Below are positions 8,865 through 17,426 of a stretch of DNA of 50,621 nt, in pieces. Below the pieces are notes generated by a model. That model was not told the DNA's origin. It ran no database searches and worked only from the letters and a program-made list of their open reading frames with translations. Position 1 is the first letter of the stretch. Each line of letters begins with the position of its first letter. The stretch is from the NCBI GenBank assembly GCA_029259935.1, contig JAJDEH010000395.1, positions 1 through 50,621 on the forward strand, read 5' to 3'. This DNA comes from Planctomycetota bacterium (GTDB lineage: Bacteria > Planctomycetota > Planctomycetia > Pirellulales > Pirellulaceae). The position numbers and the translations under genes are program-made.

Positions 8865-9902
8865 TCAGGACAGCTCGGATGCGACGGCTGGGAGTTCTCT
8901 TTCCATGGCCGACGCGATGCGGCGGCATTTGGCCATCGTTTCCTCGAACTGAGCGAAGTTGAGCGATTGATAGCCGTCGCTCAACGCGCTCTCGGGGTCG
9001 GGGTGCACTTCCAGAATGAGCCCGTCCGCTCCGGCGGCAATGGCGGCGGCGGACATGTCGGGCACCAAGTAGGTGTGCCCAGTTCCGTGACTGGGGTCAA
9101 TCACCACGGGCAGGTGCGTCTTGTGATGCAGATAGGGTACGGTCGCCAATGGCAAGGTGAAACGGGTGTGCGATTCGAATGTTCGAATGCCGCGTTCGCA
9201 GAGCATCACGTTGGGATTTCCTTCGTTCAAAATGTACTCGGCGGCCAACAGCAGTTCGTCGATGGTGGCGCTAGGGCCCCGTTTTAGCAGCACTGCTTGC
9301 GGTGTCTTACCGACCGCCTCCAGCAGCCGATAGTTCTGCATGTTCCGGGCGCCGATCTGCAGGACGTCTGCATATTTGCCAATCAACTTCACATCGTCGG
9401 TCGACACGACTTCCGTCACGATCGCCAGACCCGTTTCCTCGCGGGCGGCGGCCAACAATTTGAGCCCTTCTTCCTTGAGCCCTTGGAAGCTGTAAGGGCT
9501 GGTACGGGGCTTGAACGCGCCGCCGCGCAGCGCGTTGGCTCCCGCGGCCTTCACTGCTCGCGCGGTCGAAATGATCTGGTCTTCGCTTTCGACACTACAA
9601 GGGCCGGCAATGATGCCCACGGCCCCGGCACCCACCTGTAGACTGCCGGCGACGACCCGCGTTGATTCCGGCTTGACCTCACGGCTGGCAACCTTGTAAG
9701 GGGCTAGAATCGGCACGACATCGGCCACGCCGGGACCACTCTCCAGCGATTCTTTTGTATGTTCGCGTTTCTCGCCGACCGCGGCAATGACGGTGCGTTC
9801 GGTTCCGACGATGACATGGGATTTCAACCCCAGGCTCTCCACGCGCTCGACCATGTGGTTTACTTGGTCCTGCGAGGCATCTTTTTCCATCACAACAATC
9901 AT
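8865..9902 (-). CDS. aroF: 3-deoxy-7-phosphoheptulonate synthase (DAHP synthase, type I-beta with N-terminal regulatory domain)
   Basis: 345 residues from ATG 9902 ([10 protein letters not shown]), preceded by GGGAG on the coding strand; the frame is open further upstream through the attenuator, where the residues do not look like protein. It catalyses the first step of the shikimate pathway from phosphoenolpyruvate and erythrose 4-phosphate. An N-terminal ferredoxin-like domain (about 1-75), as in Thermotoga-type enzymes where it mediates aromatic amino acid feedback inhibition, precedes the TIM barrel. Visible signatures are [37 protein letters not shown] and DPSHGTGH. Its 5' region carries an apparent attenuator with an aromatic leader peptide, so transcript level and enzyme activity may both respond to aromatic amino acids. 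Confidence 0.93.
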   Translation of the reverse strand: MIVVMEKDASQDQVNHMVERVESLGLKSHVIVGTERTVIAAVGEKREHTKESLESGPGVADVVPILAPYKVASREVKPESTRVVAGSLQVGAGAVGIIAGPCSVESEDQIISTARAVKAAGANALRGGAFKPRTSPYSFQGLKEEGLKLLAAAREETGLAIVTEVVSTDDVKLIGKYADVLQIGARNMQNYRLLEAVGKTPQAVLLKRGPSATIDELLLAAEYILNEGNPNVMLCERGIRTFESHTRFTLPLATVPYLHHKTHLPVVIDPSHGTGHTYLVPDMSAAAIAAGADGLILEVHPDPESALSDGYQSLNFAQFEETMAKCRRIASAMERELPAVASELS

Positions 9903-9986
9903 CTCACTTGTCTCCCGTGCATAGATGGTTTTGAAACCGCCGGCCAACGCGTGCTTCCTGAACGAAGGCCAGATGTTCAAGGCACA

Positions 9987-10020
9987 AAAAAACCCCGAAC
10001 ACATGGTGCGTCGGGGTTTG
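9987..10020 (-). terminator. Intrinsic terminator in the aroF leader (attenuator segments 3:4)
   Basis: On the minus strand a 9-bp perfect stem (bases 10020-10012 with 9999-9991, AAACCCCGA/TCGGGGTTT) encloses a 12-base loop and runs directly into a U tract at 9993-9987. It lies between the aromatic leader ORF and aroF, about 85 bases before the aroF start, so it would terminate transcription before the structural gene. Confidence 0.85.
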
Positions 10021-10069
10021 GCAGTTATCTCAGTAATGTCGCGTTACTAGTTTTCTGCTCCCCAACACC
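10006..10069 (-). promoter_or_regulatory. Candidate antiterminator pairing (attenuator segments 2:3)
   Basis: Within the leader ORF the coding-strand segment GGTGTTGGGG (10069-10060) can pair with CCCCGACGCACC (10017-10006), which contains the 5' arm and loop of the terminator. The pairing has 10 base pairs, including one G-U, with a 2-base bulge. It would exclude the terminator. Segment 2 can also pair with an upstream segment 1 (GCTACCCC, 10111-10104, with GGGGAGC, 10063-10057). This gives the mutually exclusive 1:2, 2:3 and 3:4 set of a classical attenuator. The pairings were found by eye, not by energy calculation. Confidence 0.65.
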
Positions 10070-10118
10070 GGAGGCTGGTAAAGAAAAACCAGAAAAAGGC
10101 GACGGGGTAGCTGTTCAT
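10047..10118 (-). CDS. Aromatic-rich leader peptide of aroF
   Basis: A 23-residue ORF starting MNSYPVAFFWFFF from ATG 10118 to TAG at 10047. Six consecutive aromatic control codons (Phe-Phe-Trp-Phe-Phe-Phe, 10097-10080) are followed by a second Trp. A ribosome stalled there would leave segment 2 (10069-10060) free; one reaching the stop codon would cover it. There is no Shine-Dalgarno site, but the predicted promoter puts the transcription start at the ATG, so translation may be leaderless. The peptide itself need have no function. Phe would be the principal signal, with Trp contributing. Confidence 0.78.
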   Translation of the reverse strand: MNSYPVAFFWFFFTSLRCWGAEN

Positions 10119-10124
10119 CTCTGC

Positions 10125-10152
10125 ATTATGTCTGGTTGACAGCCATTTGCAA
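10125..10152 (-). promoter_or_regulatory. Predicted promoter of the aroF leader
   Basis: On the minus strand TTGCAA (10152-10147) and CATAAT (10130-10125) are separated by 16 bases, a 4/6 and 5/6 match to a housekeeping sigma promoter. The leader ATG at 10118 lies 6 bases after the -10 box, where transcription would start. Confidence 0.55.
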
Positions 10153-10239
10153 GAGGCCCCAGCCGCCGGCCACGCCGCCTGCTCTGGCAGAACTTGACGC
10201 CCGGAAAGCCGCCGATGCTGGTCGAAATCACTCACTTAA

Positions 10240-10247
10240 ATTATAAT
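10240..10247. promoter_or_regulatory. Symmetric ATTATAAT box between divergent aroF leader and DUF1549 gene
   Basis: ATTATAAT at 10240-10247 reads as a TATAAT -10 box on both strands in an AT-rich patch of the intergenic region. It could serve the plus-strand gene starting at 10291. No convincing -35 box was found on either side. Confidence 0.3.
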
Positions 10248-10290
10248 TCCCACTTCCTTCCTATCCCTCCCGCCTTGAGATGGTCTGGCC

Positions 10291-13221
10291 ATGATTCGAG
10301 TTATTGCCGCCACCGTTGCCTGTGTCTTACTTGGTCAATCACAAACATCGGCCGACCAACCCAGTGCCGAAGGTCTGAAGTTTTTTGAAACCAAGATCCG
10401 GCCAGTATTAGTTCAGCAGTGTTATGAGTGCCACTCGGACAAGGCGCTGGCGGCCGACGAGTTGCAAGGCGAACTGCTGCTCGATACACGCGCGGGCATT
10501 CGCAAGGGCGGGGAAAGCGGTCCGGCGGTGGTGCCCGGCGATGTCAAGGCAAGTTTGCTCGTGGCGGCGATGCGGCACGAGTCGTTCAAGATGCCGCCTG
10601 ATACAAAACTCGCGGCCGACGTCGTCGCCGATTTCGCCAAGTGGGTCGAGATGGGTGCTCCCGATCCACGCGATGGGACCGCGGCGGAACTGGCCAAGAG
10701 TAAGATCGATATCGAAGCCGGCCGCGCGTTCCGGTCCTTTCAGCCGTTGCAAGCCATCGAGCCCCCCGAGGTGAAAAATGCCCAGTGGGTCCGCACGGAT
10801 GTCGATCGTTACATTCTTGGCGCATTGGAAGCGAAAGGGCTGACACTCAATGATGAAGCAGGCCGACGCACGCTCATTCGCCGAGCCTATTTCGACTTAT
10901 GGGGTTTGCCGCCCAATCCTGCCGATGTCGACTCGTTCGTCAATGACACGTCGCCGGACGCTTACGAGCGGTTAGTCGAGCGGTTGCTGGAAGGCCAGCA
11001 CTATGGCGAGCGGTGGGCGCGGCACTGGCTCGATCTGGCCCGCTTCGCGGAAAGCAACGGCTATGCGTTCGACAAGGATCGGCCGGCGGCTTACCACTAT
11101 CGCGACTTCGTCATCAAGGCGCTCAACGGCGACATGCCCTACGATCGGTTCGTCCAACTGCAGATTGCCGGAGATCAGCTCGAGCCCAACGATTACATGG
11201 CTCAGGCCGCGACCGGGTTTCTCGCTGCCGGCCCGTTCACCTCACAGCAAACACAGAAAGAACGCGAACGCAGCCGTTACGAACAACTGGACGATGTGGT
11301 CGGCACGATCGGGACGTCCATGCTGGGCTTGACGATTGGTTGTGCCCGTTGTCATGACCACAAGTTCGACCCGCTGCCCTCACGCGACTACTACCGGTTC
11401 GTGGCTTGTTTCGCCGAAACGGGGTTTCAAGATTTCGACCATGACGCCGATCCGGCGGGCACGCAGGCGGCCAAGGCCAAGTTTGACGGCACTCACAAGC
11501 CGCTCGTCGACGCCCGCGTGAAGTTCGAGCAAGAGCAGTTGCCGGTCCGCTTGGACCAATGGCTGGCGACGCAGTCGGAACCGCCCCCGCGCGAGAAGCT
11601 GGGGGTTTGGCAAGTCATTGGACCGTTCGCCGCCGCTGATTTCAAGACGGCCTACAAACAGGCGTTCGCACCTGAAAAGGAGATCGCTCTTCAGAAAACT
11701 TACGATCAATTGAAGTGGACGCCGCGGCCTGAGTGGAAAGACGGCCAGGTTCACAACACGCTGACCGGCGTTAACAGTGCCAACTATCTCTATCGCACGA
11801 TTGGAGTAGCGCAAGCGGGACCCTTGGAAGTTTCCTTGGGACGTGACGACGCGATCAAAGTTTGGTTGAACGGCAAGCAGGTGCTAGCCAAGGAAGTCAT
11901 GGGCGGTGCCGCGGCCGATCAGGACAAGGTGACTCTTCAATTGAAGGTGGGCAGCAACGATCTGCTGGTCAAGATTATCAACGCCTCGGGGCCCTCGGGA
12001 TTCTACTTCAACACGAAGCCCGGTATCCCCAAGAACATTCAAGACATTTTGAACCTGGCCGCTGATGCACGTAACGCCAAGCACAAGCAAGAACTGCTCA
12101 AGTGGTTCGCCCCCCGCGATCCCGAATGGGCCAAGCTCAATCAGGCCGAGCAAGCTCATCTCAAACAGCAACCCCAACCCAAGCTCACCAAGGTGTATGC
12201 CGCGCGCAAGAACGGCGTAACGTATAACTTCGGAGCGGACACGCGGAAGGTCTACTTTCTTGCTCGTGGCAACTCAAATTCCAAGCAAGGGCTGGCCCCG
12301 CCAGGTTTCCTGCGCGTGCTTACCGCTCGTGATGCACCAGAAGAACACTGGCTGACTCCGCCCTCGGCTGACGCGAAGCTTCCACCGCTCCCGCCGCGCG
12401 TCGCGTTGGCAAATTGGCTGACCGATGAACAACAAGGCGCGGGCAATCTGCTGGCCCGAGTGATTGTCAATCGGCTGTGGCAGCATCACATGGGACGGGG
12501 CATCGTGGCCACGCCCAGCGATTTCGGCAGCCAGGGCGCGGTACCGACGCACCCCGAACTGTTGGATTTCCTCGCCGCGGAACTGATTCGGGGCGGCTGG
12601 AAGCTGAAGCCGATTCACCAGTTGATCATGATGAGTGCCGTCTACCGCCAATCGGGCGAGACCAACGCGCTAGCGGCGAAGACCGATCCGGACAACGAAC
12701 TCTGGTGGCGCCGCGCGGCGACCCGTTTGGAAGCCGAGGTTATCCGGGACACGCTACTTACCGTGAGCGGTTCGCTGGATAAGACCATGTTCGGAAAAGG
12801 TTCGCTCGACCAAGCCAGTCCGCGACGCAGCGTTTATCTGACCGTGAAACGCGGCAATTTGATTCCCATGTTGCAGCTTTTCGACGCGCCCGATTCGATC
12901 CAGAGCATCGGGCATCGCGACGTCACGACCGTTCCGCCCCAGGCGCTGGCGATGATGAATTCTCCGCTGGTTCGTCAACTGGCTGAAAAGTTCGCCCAAC
13001 GCATTCATGCCGCGCCCGACGTCCCGTTGGAAACTGCCGTCGGCGACGCTTACGCCTTGTCGTTGTCTCGACCTCCGACAGAAACCGAAAGACAACAAAT
13101 GATCGGTTTCATCCAGGCGCAAACTGCGTCGTATGGCGGCACCGATAAAGCCAAGCAGCAGGCCGTGGCCGATTACTGCCAGATGATGCTCTGCCTTAAT
13201 GAGTTTATCTTCGTCGATTAA
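10291..13221 (+). CDS. Secreted PSCyt1/DUF1549/DUF1553 cytochrome-like protein
   Basis: 976 residues with a signal peptide (about 1-21, cleavage near QTSA). The N-terminal planctomycete cytochrome c domain has CYECH at residues 44-48. DUF1549 follows (about 160-370), with a second CxxCH, CARCHDHKFDP, at about 351. A jelly-roll-like insertion at about 430-575 (WQVIGPFAA, DDAIKVWLNGKQV, LLVKIINASG) resembles domains that hold PA14-like or carbohydrate ligands. DUF1553 occupies the C-terminal part (RVIVNRLWQHHMGRGIV, SDFGSQGAVPTHPELLDFLA). The DUF1501 gene follows after 25 bases. The family has no established reaction; an extracytoplasmic redox role in substrate turnover is the usual inference. 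Confidence 0.92.
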   Translation: MIRVIAATVACVLLGQSQTSADQPSAEGLKFFETKIRPVLVQQCYECHSDKALAADELQGELLLDTRAGIRKGGESGPAVVPGDVKASLLVAAMRHESFKMPPDTKLAADVVADFAKWVEMGAPDPRDGTAAELAKSKIDIEAGRAFRSFQPLQAIEPPEVKNAQWVRTDVDRYILGALEAKGLTLNDEAGRRTLIRRAYFDLWGLPPNPADVDSFVNDTSPDAYERLVERLLEGQHYGERWARHWLDLARFAESNGYAFDKDRPAAYHYRDFVIKALNGDMPYDRFVQLQIAGDQLEPNDYMAQAATGFLAAGPFTSQQTQKERERSRYEQLDDVVGTIGTSMLGLTIGCARCHDHKFDPLPSRDYYRFVACFAETGFQDFDHDADPAGTQAAKAKFDGTHKPLVDARVKFEQEQLPVRLDQWLATQSEPPPREKLGVWQVIGPFAAADFKTAYKQAFAPEKEIALQKTYDQLKWTPRPEWKDGQVHNTLTGVNSANYLYRTIGVAQAGPLEVSLGRDDAIKVWLNGKQVLAKEVMGGAAADQDKVTLQLKVGSNDLLVKIINASGPSGFYFNTKPGIPKNIQDILNLAADARNAKHKQELLKWFAPRDPEWAKLNQAEQAHLKQQPQPKLTKVYAARKNGVTYNFGADTRKVYFLARGNSNSKQGLAPPGFLRVLTARDAPEEHWLTPPSADAKLPPLPPRVALANWLTDEQQGAGNLLARVIVNRLWQHHMGRGIVATPSDFGSQGAVPTHPELLDFLAAELIRGGWKLKPIHQLIMMSAVYRQSGETNALAAKTDPDNELWWRRAATRLEAEVIRDTLLTVSGSLDKTMFGKGSLDQASPRRSVYLTVKRGNLIPMLQLFDAPDSIQSIGHRDVTTVPPQALAMMNSPLVRQLAEKFAQRIHAAPDVPLETAVGDAYALSLSRPPTETERQQMIGFIQAQTASYGGTDKAKQQAVADYCQMMLCLNEFIFVD

Positions 13222-13246
13222 CCGGTTGAATTTAGGACCGACTATC

Positions 13247-14695
13247 ATGCCGCAACCATCCTTCGATTTTCGTTCCCGCCGCGCGTTTCTGAAAAGTGCC
13301 GGGCTGGGATGTGGAGCATTAGCGCTGACCAGCGTGCTCAAGGACGAGGGGCTGCTTTCCACGGCCAATGCCGCCCGCCCGCCTCGCTTGATGCAATCGC
13401 GGCCGCCGCATTTCGCACCCAAGGCGAAAGCGGTGATCTGGCTGTTCATGCCGGGCAGCCCCTCGCAAGTCGACACGTTCGACTACAAGCCTCAATTGCA
13501 AAGTCGCGACGGGATGAAACTCGAAGGTGCCGACCCCAAAACCGGTTTCTTTACCACCAGCGGCAAGATCTTGAAATCGCCCTTCCGTTTCCAGCAGCAT
13601 GGCCAATCGGGCGCGTGGGTTTCAGAGATTTTCCCTCACATGTCCCAGCATGTCGACGACATGGCGTTTATCTATTCCTGCTTTTCGCAGTCGAACAATC
13701 ATACGCCGGCGATGCTGGAGATGAATTCCGGGATGTTCTTGCAAGGACGTCCCTGCGTCGGCTCGTGGGTTACCTACGGGCTGGGCAGCGAGAACCAGAA
13801 CCTGCCCGGTTTCGTCGTCTTGCACGGCGCGATGCCCCGCGGCGGCAAGCCCATTTGGTCGCCCGGTTTTCTGCCCAAGATGTATCAGCCGACCTCCATC
13901 GACGGACGCAACAACACACCGATTTCAAATCTAGCCCGCTTAAAGGGCATGACCGACGGGCAGCAGCGGGCGCAGCTCGACATCCTCAAGGCGATGAACC
14001 AAAAGCACCAGACGTTACGACCGCACGAAGCCGATCTTGCGGCGCGGCTGGAGTCGTTCGAGTTGGCTTACCGGATGCAAACCGCCGCGCCTGAGGCGAT
14101 GAACGTCAGCCAGGAATCCGCAGCCACCCAAAAGGAATACGGCGTCGACCAGAAAGAGACGCAACTCGTTGCCAAGCAGTGCATCACGGCACGTCGCTTG
14201 GTCGAGCGCGGTGTGCGTTTCGTGCAGTTGTACGCGGCCACGAATGGCGGTGGAGGCGGCGTGGCCGACGTGCCGTGGGACGGACACAACAACATCGGTG
14301 TCAACCACCGTATTGCCGCCAAGAGTGTTGACCAACCAATCGGGGCCTTGTTGGCCGACCTGAAAGCGCGCGGCTTGCTGGACGAGACCCTCGTGGTTTG
14401 GGGCGGCGAGTTCGGACGAACCTCCGATTCGCAAGGCAGCTTAGGGCGAGACCACAATCCGCACGCCTTCACGATGTGGATGGCGGGTGGCGGCATCCAA
14501 GGTGGCGTGCATTACGGGGCCAGCGACGAGTTCGGATACAAGGCCGTCGAGAATCGCGTCGGAGTGAACGACCTGCACGCCACCATCTTGCACCTGCTCG
14601 GCCTCGACCACGAACAGCTAACCTACCGTTTCAACGGCCGCGACTTCCGACTGACGGACGTCGCGGGCCGAGTGGTCAACGAGATTCTGGCTTAA
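13247..14695 (+). CDS. DUF1501 protein with Tat signal (sulfatase-like fold)
   Basis: 482 residues from ATG 13247; an upstream in-frame ATG at 13199 lies inside the preceding gene and lacks a ribosome site. The N-terminus has a twin-arginine signal, SRRAFLKSAG, followed by a hydrophobic stretch, so a folded, possibly cofactor-bearing protein is exported. DUF1501 marks are AKAVIWLFMPGSPSQVDTFD, TYGLGSENQNLPGFV, WGGEFGRTSDSQG, GRDHNP and GGGIQGGVHYGASDEFG. These resemble the alkaline phosphatase/sulfatase fold, but no activity is known. It forms an operon with the DUF1549/DUF1553 gene 25 bases upstream. Confidence 0.92.
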   Translation: MPQPSFDFRSRRAFLKSAGLGCGALALTSVLKDEGLLSTANAARPPRLMQSRPPHFAPKAKAVIWLFMPGSPSQVDTFDYKPQLQSRDGMKLEGADPKTGFFTTSGKILKSPFRFQQHGQSGAWVSEIFPHMSQHVDDMAFIYSCFSQSNNHTPAMLEMNSGMFLQGRPCVGSWVTYGLGSENQNLPGFVVLHGAMPRGGKPIWSPGFLPKMYQPTSIDGRNNTPISNLARLKGMTDGQQRAQLDILKAMNQKHQTLRPHEADLAARLESFELAYRMQTAAPEAMNVSQESAATQKEYGVDQKETQLVAKQCITARRLVERGVRFVQLYAATNGGGGGVADVPWDGHNNIGVNHRIAAKSVDQPIGALLADLKARGLLDETLVVWGGEFGRTSDSQGSLGRDHNPHAFTMWMAGGGIQGGVHYGASDEFGYKAVENRVGVNDLHATILHLLGLDHEQLTYRFNGRDFRLTDVAGRVVNEILA

Positions 14696-14720
14696 GTGCT
14701 TGTTGAAGAACGGGAACGTA

Positions 14721-14819
14721 GTAGGCCGGGCCGAGGAGCAAAGCGACGACGTTCCGGCATTCACGATTTCAAGGAAAACCGGGGAATGCCGGAGCAACGC
14801 TACGCTCGATCCGGCCTAC
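14721..14819. repeat. 99-bp imperfect inverted-repeat (REP/MITE-like) element
   Basis: The element begins GTAGGCCGG (14721) and ends CCGGCCTAC (14819). The two halves are imperfect reverse complements over most of their length, with a second matching block (CCGGCATTC against GAATGCCGG) nearer the centre. There is no ORF. It sits in the 251-base gap after the DUF1501 gene. GTAGGCCGG-type palindromes are common as dispersed repeats in bacterial chromosomes; no second copy occurs in this window. Confidence 0.7.
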
Positions 14820-14946
14820 ACAACTTCACAGTTCTTTTGATTTGGATCGAATAAATCCCGCCCTCGATCGATATAGTATTACGAACCGAGGTCTCCCGTG
14901 GACCGATTCGTTCCGTGCGTTTGTCGAGCGTCGGAGGATAAGAGGC

Positions 14947-16155
14947 ATGACAGGAAGAATCAGGCTATTGTTTGGCGTCATTGGCTGTTTTTGCATGCTT
15001 GCGGGGGTGGTTCCGCCGAGTGCCGGTAAGGGCCTCGACGAGACGACGAAAAAAGCCCTCGGACGCGATGCGCTCACGAAGCACGATGTCACGATTCGTA
15101 CTTCAGTTACCCCGTTTCGCGACTGGTATTTGGAACACGATGCCGCCGCCAAGAGCGAATCGATTCATGGGGCGGACTGCTCACGAAATCTTCGCATGAG
15201 CAAACAGATGAGGTACTCCGGTTACTGGAAGATGGCCGCGACCGAAAAGGGCTATCTGATTCTCGCTCAAGACAGTCGCTACGACGGCTGGTATTTGAGT
15301 TTTGATCCGCGCGCCGGGACTGAGGGCGCTGATGAAAAGGCGAGGCCAAGGAAGTTGCAACTCCGTCAACAAATCGATCCCCTCGCCTATTGGAAGTTAA
15401 CGGATTCCGATGAGGGTTATTTGATTCAACCGCATGCCGAGAAGTTTGCAAAACTGTATTTGAGTTTCGATCCCAAGCAGGCCGTCCAAACCACGTTCCA
15501 GGGCAATTTCTCCCACAATCTCATGCTGACAGAGTACCGAACACCCGCGGCCTTTTGGAACATCCAACCAAACAACGATCGAGCGGGACGCCGACATCGG
15601 CCGGTCGTCGGACAATACCTAGTGACTGTCGCCGCGCGCCTTGACTGCTATTTTACGATCGAGACCTACCGTGGATCGTCGGTGTTTGTCGGCAGCGTCG
15701 ACCATCCGAATCCCGCGATCGCATCGATCGAGGAATTGATGGACGATCTTCCCAAGCAAATCAAAGGCGTCGAGGTCGTGCGAAATCGAACCAATCCGGC
15801 GGTCATCCACCTGATTGAAAAGCCATTATCGAAAAAGAAGAACTACGTTCTAACACGGAAAGTCGATCTGAAATTCTCGGGCGTCATCGGCGACAAACTC
15901 TGCAGCCAACTCAACAAGATCCATCCGGACATCGGTCCACCTCGCGGCGGTTTTAATTCGGACAACTTCAACGACTACGTGACCAAAGTCACGATTGATG
16001 TCAAGCAGCAGCCGATTCGTGACGTCTTGACGCACGGTCTTCCATTGGAACACTACAGCCGCATTGTCTGGCGAGCAAAGACCTGGCCAGATGGATCGCG
16101 AATTGAAAGCCCAAACGCCACGACCAACGTCTGGTTCTTCGGTCCTCGGCGTTGA
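14947..16155 (+). CDS. Secreted protein with beta-trefoil-like repeats and a C-terminal STN-like domain
   Basis: 402 residues from ATG 14947, chosen because GGAGG lies at 14933-14937; the frame extends 35 residues upstream without support. A signal peptide covers about 1-27. Over about residues 70-220 a motif recurs: YWKM/YWKL, then EKGYLI or DEGYLI, then YLSFDP, then a hydrophobic strand and FWNIQ. This fits the subdomains of a beta-trefoil (ricin B-like) domain, which usually binds sugars. The C-terminal about 100 residues (DLKFSGVIGDKLC, VTIDVKQQPIRDVL) resemble the short STN domain of secretin and TonB receptors. Both domain calls are inference from pattern; no enzyme motif is seen. Confidence 0.6.
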   Translation: MTGRIRLLFGVIGCFCMLAGVVPPSAGKGLDETTKKALGRDALTKHDVTIRTSVTPFRDWYLEHDAAAKSESIHGADCSRNLRMSKQMRYSGYWKMAATEKGYLILAQDSRYDGWYLSFDPRAGTEGADEKARPRKLQLRQQIDPLAYWKLTDSDEGYLIQPHAEKFAKLYLSFDPKQAVQTTFQGNFSHNLMLTEYRTPAAFWNIQPNNDRAGRRHRPVVGQYLVTVAARLDCYFTIETYRGSSVFVGSVDHPNPAIASIEELMDDLPKQIKGVEVVRNRTNPAVIHLIEKPLSKKKNYVLTRKVDLKFSGVIGDKLCSQLNKIHPDIGPPRGGFNSDNFNDYVTKVTIDVKQQPIRDVLTHGLPLEHYSRIVWRAKTWPDGSRIESPNATTNVWFFGPRR

Positions 16156-16254
16156 GTCGACAACTCAGGGGCAATCATCAGCGGCGATGCCGCCGACCAA
16201 GACGAGGGCGCAACAGCCAAGCACCGCGTTTTTAGGACGTCGGCCTATAAAGGA

Positions 16255-16280
16255 GCGGCCGAACGTCGATGTCCGGCCGC
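16255..16280. terminator. GC-rich hairpin between convergent genes
   Basis: GCGGCCG at 16255-16261 pairs with CGGCCGC at 16274-16280 around a 12-base loop. It lies just past the stop codon of the Hsp20 gene (minus strand), where it is followed by a weak T-rich tail. It could stop either convergent transcript; the lack of a clean U run keeps confidence low. Confidence 0.35.
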
Positions 16281-16294
16281 CGAGCTTAGGTCAC

Positions 16295-16747
16295 TCACTT
16301 AGCCTTGATGGGGATCTTTTTCGGCTTGACCTCTTCGCTCTTGGGAACGCGGATCTTCAACACGCCGTCCTCGAACTTGGCTTCCACATGCTCTTGGTCG
16401 ACCGTGCCCGGCAGACGGATCATGCGTTGGAACTGGCCGTGGCGACGCTCGATCCGATGGTGAGTCTTTCCTTTCTCCTCCTCCTCTTCCTTCTTCTCAC
16501 CGGTGATCCACAGGTTCCCTTCTTTAAACTCGACATTCACCTCCTCCGGCTTCAAGCCCGGCAACTCGGCGGACACATCGTATCCGTCCTCGGTCTCCGA
16601 CAGGTTCACGGACGGGGTGAAACGCGTCAGTGCCCACTCTTCTCGACCGTCGCCGAAAAATCGCTCGATAAGGTCTTCCATTTCGTTCTCGAACCTGGGG
16701 AACGTGATAGGAAGCCTCTCGCGCCAAGGAATCATAGAGCGTAACAT
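16295..16747 (-). CDS. Small heat shock protein Hsp20
   Basis: 150 residues, normal for the family. The alpha-crystallin domain spans about residues 45-140. It includes PSVNLSETEDGYDVSAELPG near its start, KEGNLWITGEKK, and the end motif AKFEDGVLKIRVPK (A-x-x-x-n-G-v-L). A short IPIK-like motif near the C-terminus would mediate oligomer assembly. It is an ATP-independent chaperone that holds unfolding proteins in the cytoplasm. GGGAGG lies 6 bases before the ATG. The next minus-strand genes upstream (DksA/TraR-like, small membrane protein) suggest a stress-related neighbourhood. No CIRCE or ROSE-type element was recognised. Confidence 0.93.
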   Translation of the reverse strand: MLRSMIPWRERLPITFPRFENEMEDLIERFFGDGREEWALTRFTPSVNLSETEDGYDVSAELPGLKPEEVNVEFKEGNLWITGEKKEEEEEKGKTHHRIERRHGQFQRMIRLPGTVDQEHVEAKFEDGVLKIRVPKSEEVKPKKIPIKAK

Positions 16748-16893
16748 GATACACCTCCCGCCGGCTCGCGCGTCCGGCTCTCGTTAGTTGGAAAGCCGCT
16801 CCTTCGGCTTTCCTTTTTGTGGCTAGGATGTTTGACACACCTACCCGATTCAATCGCTCTCCATCGACCTTCCGATGGTGTCTCGCGGTTCGA

Positions 16894-17334
16894 CTATTGT
16901 GGACGGGTTGGAGCAAGACTTGGAAGCCGATTCTTGCTCCACTCGCCTTCGGTAGCACGATGCTCGACCATGGGCTCGTCACTCGTCATGCGGTCGTATT
17001 CGGTGGCTCGTTGACAACCGATGCAGAGCGTTGCGTATGGAATGGCTTGCAAACGGGCCAGCGGGATCGCTTTCCCGCAGATTTTGCAAACACCGTAGAG
17101 TCCATCACGTAGGCGATGGAGTGCCTCGTCGATCCGCCACAATTCTCGGCTTTCGACCGACAGCAACTGCGAGTTGATTTCATTCAGTTCGGCGTCCAGG
17201 GCCGCGTCGACGGAATCTCCCACAGTATCCGGATGCGTCAGGTTATTTCGCTGCAACTCCAACGATTGGTTCAATCCAAGCCGCCGACGAAGCAGCAACT
17301 CATGAATCTTGTGAAATGCGTCGGTTCTTTTCAT
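16894..17334 (-). CDS. DksA/TraR-family C4 zinc-finger protein
   Basis: 146 residues. An N-terminal helical region with coiled-coil character (about 1-80) precedes a four-cysteine zinc finger, CKIC (83, 86) and CIGC (104, 107), with the RLQAIPYATLC phrase of the DksA/TraR/YteA family. Family members bind RNA polymerase through the secondary channel and adjust transcription under stress. The acidic DxxDA tip of true DksA is not obvious, so this may be a general DksA/TraR-like regulator. It is 146 bases upstream of Hsp20 on the same strand. A purine-rich GAGAGGGGG stretch precedes the start. Confidence 0.82.
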   Translation of the reverse strand: MKRTDAFHKIHELLLRRRLGLNQSLELQRNNLTHPDTVGDSVDAALDAELNEINSQLLSVESRELWRIDEALHRLRDGLYGVCKICGKAIPLARLQAIPYATLCIGCQRATEYDRMTSDEPMVEHRATEGEWSKNRLPSLAPTRPQ

Positions 17335-17426
17335 TACGCACCCCCTCTCACAACCTCTTGCGATTGCGTTTTGATTGGCGGAAGTGGCGACGCCGAAACG
17401 GCCCTCCTCAGCATCTGGGCTAAAGG

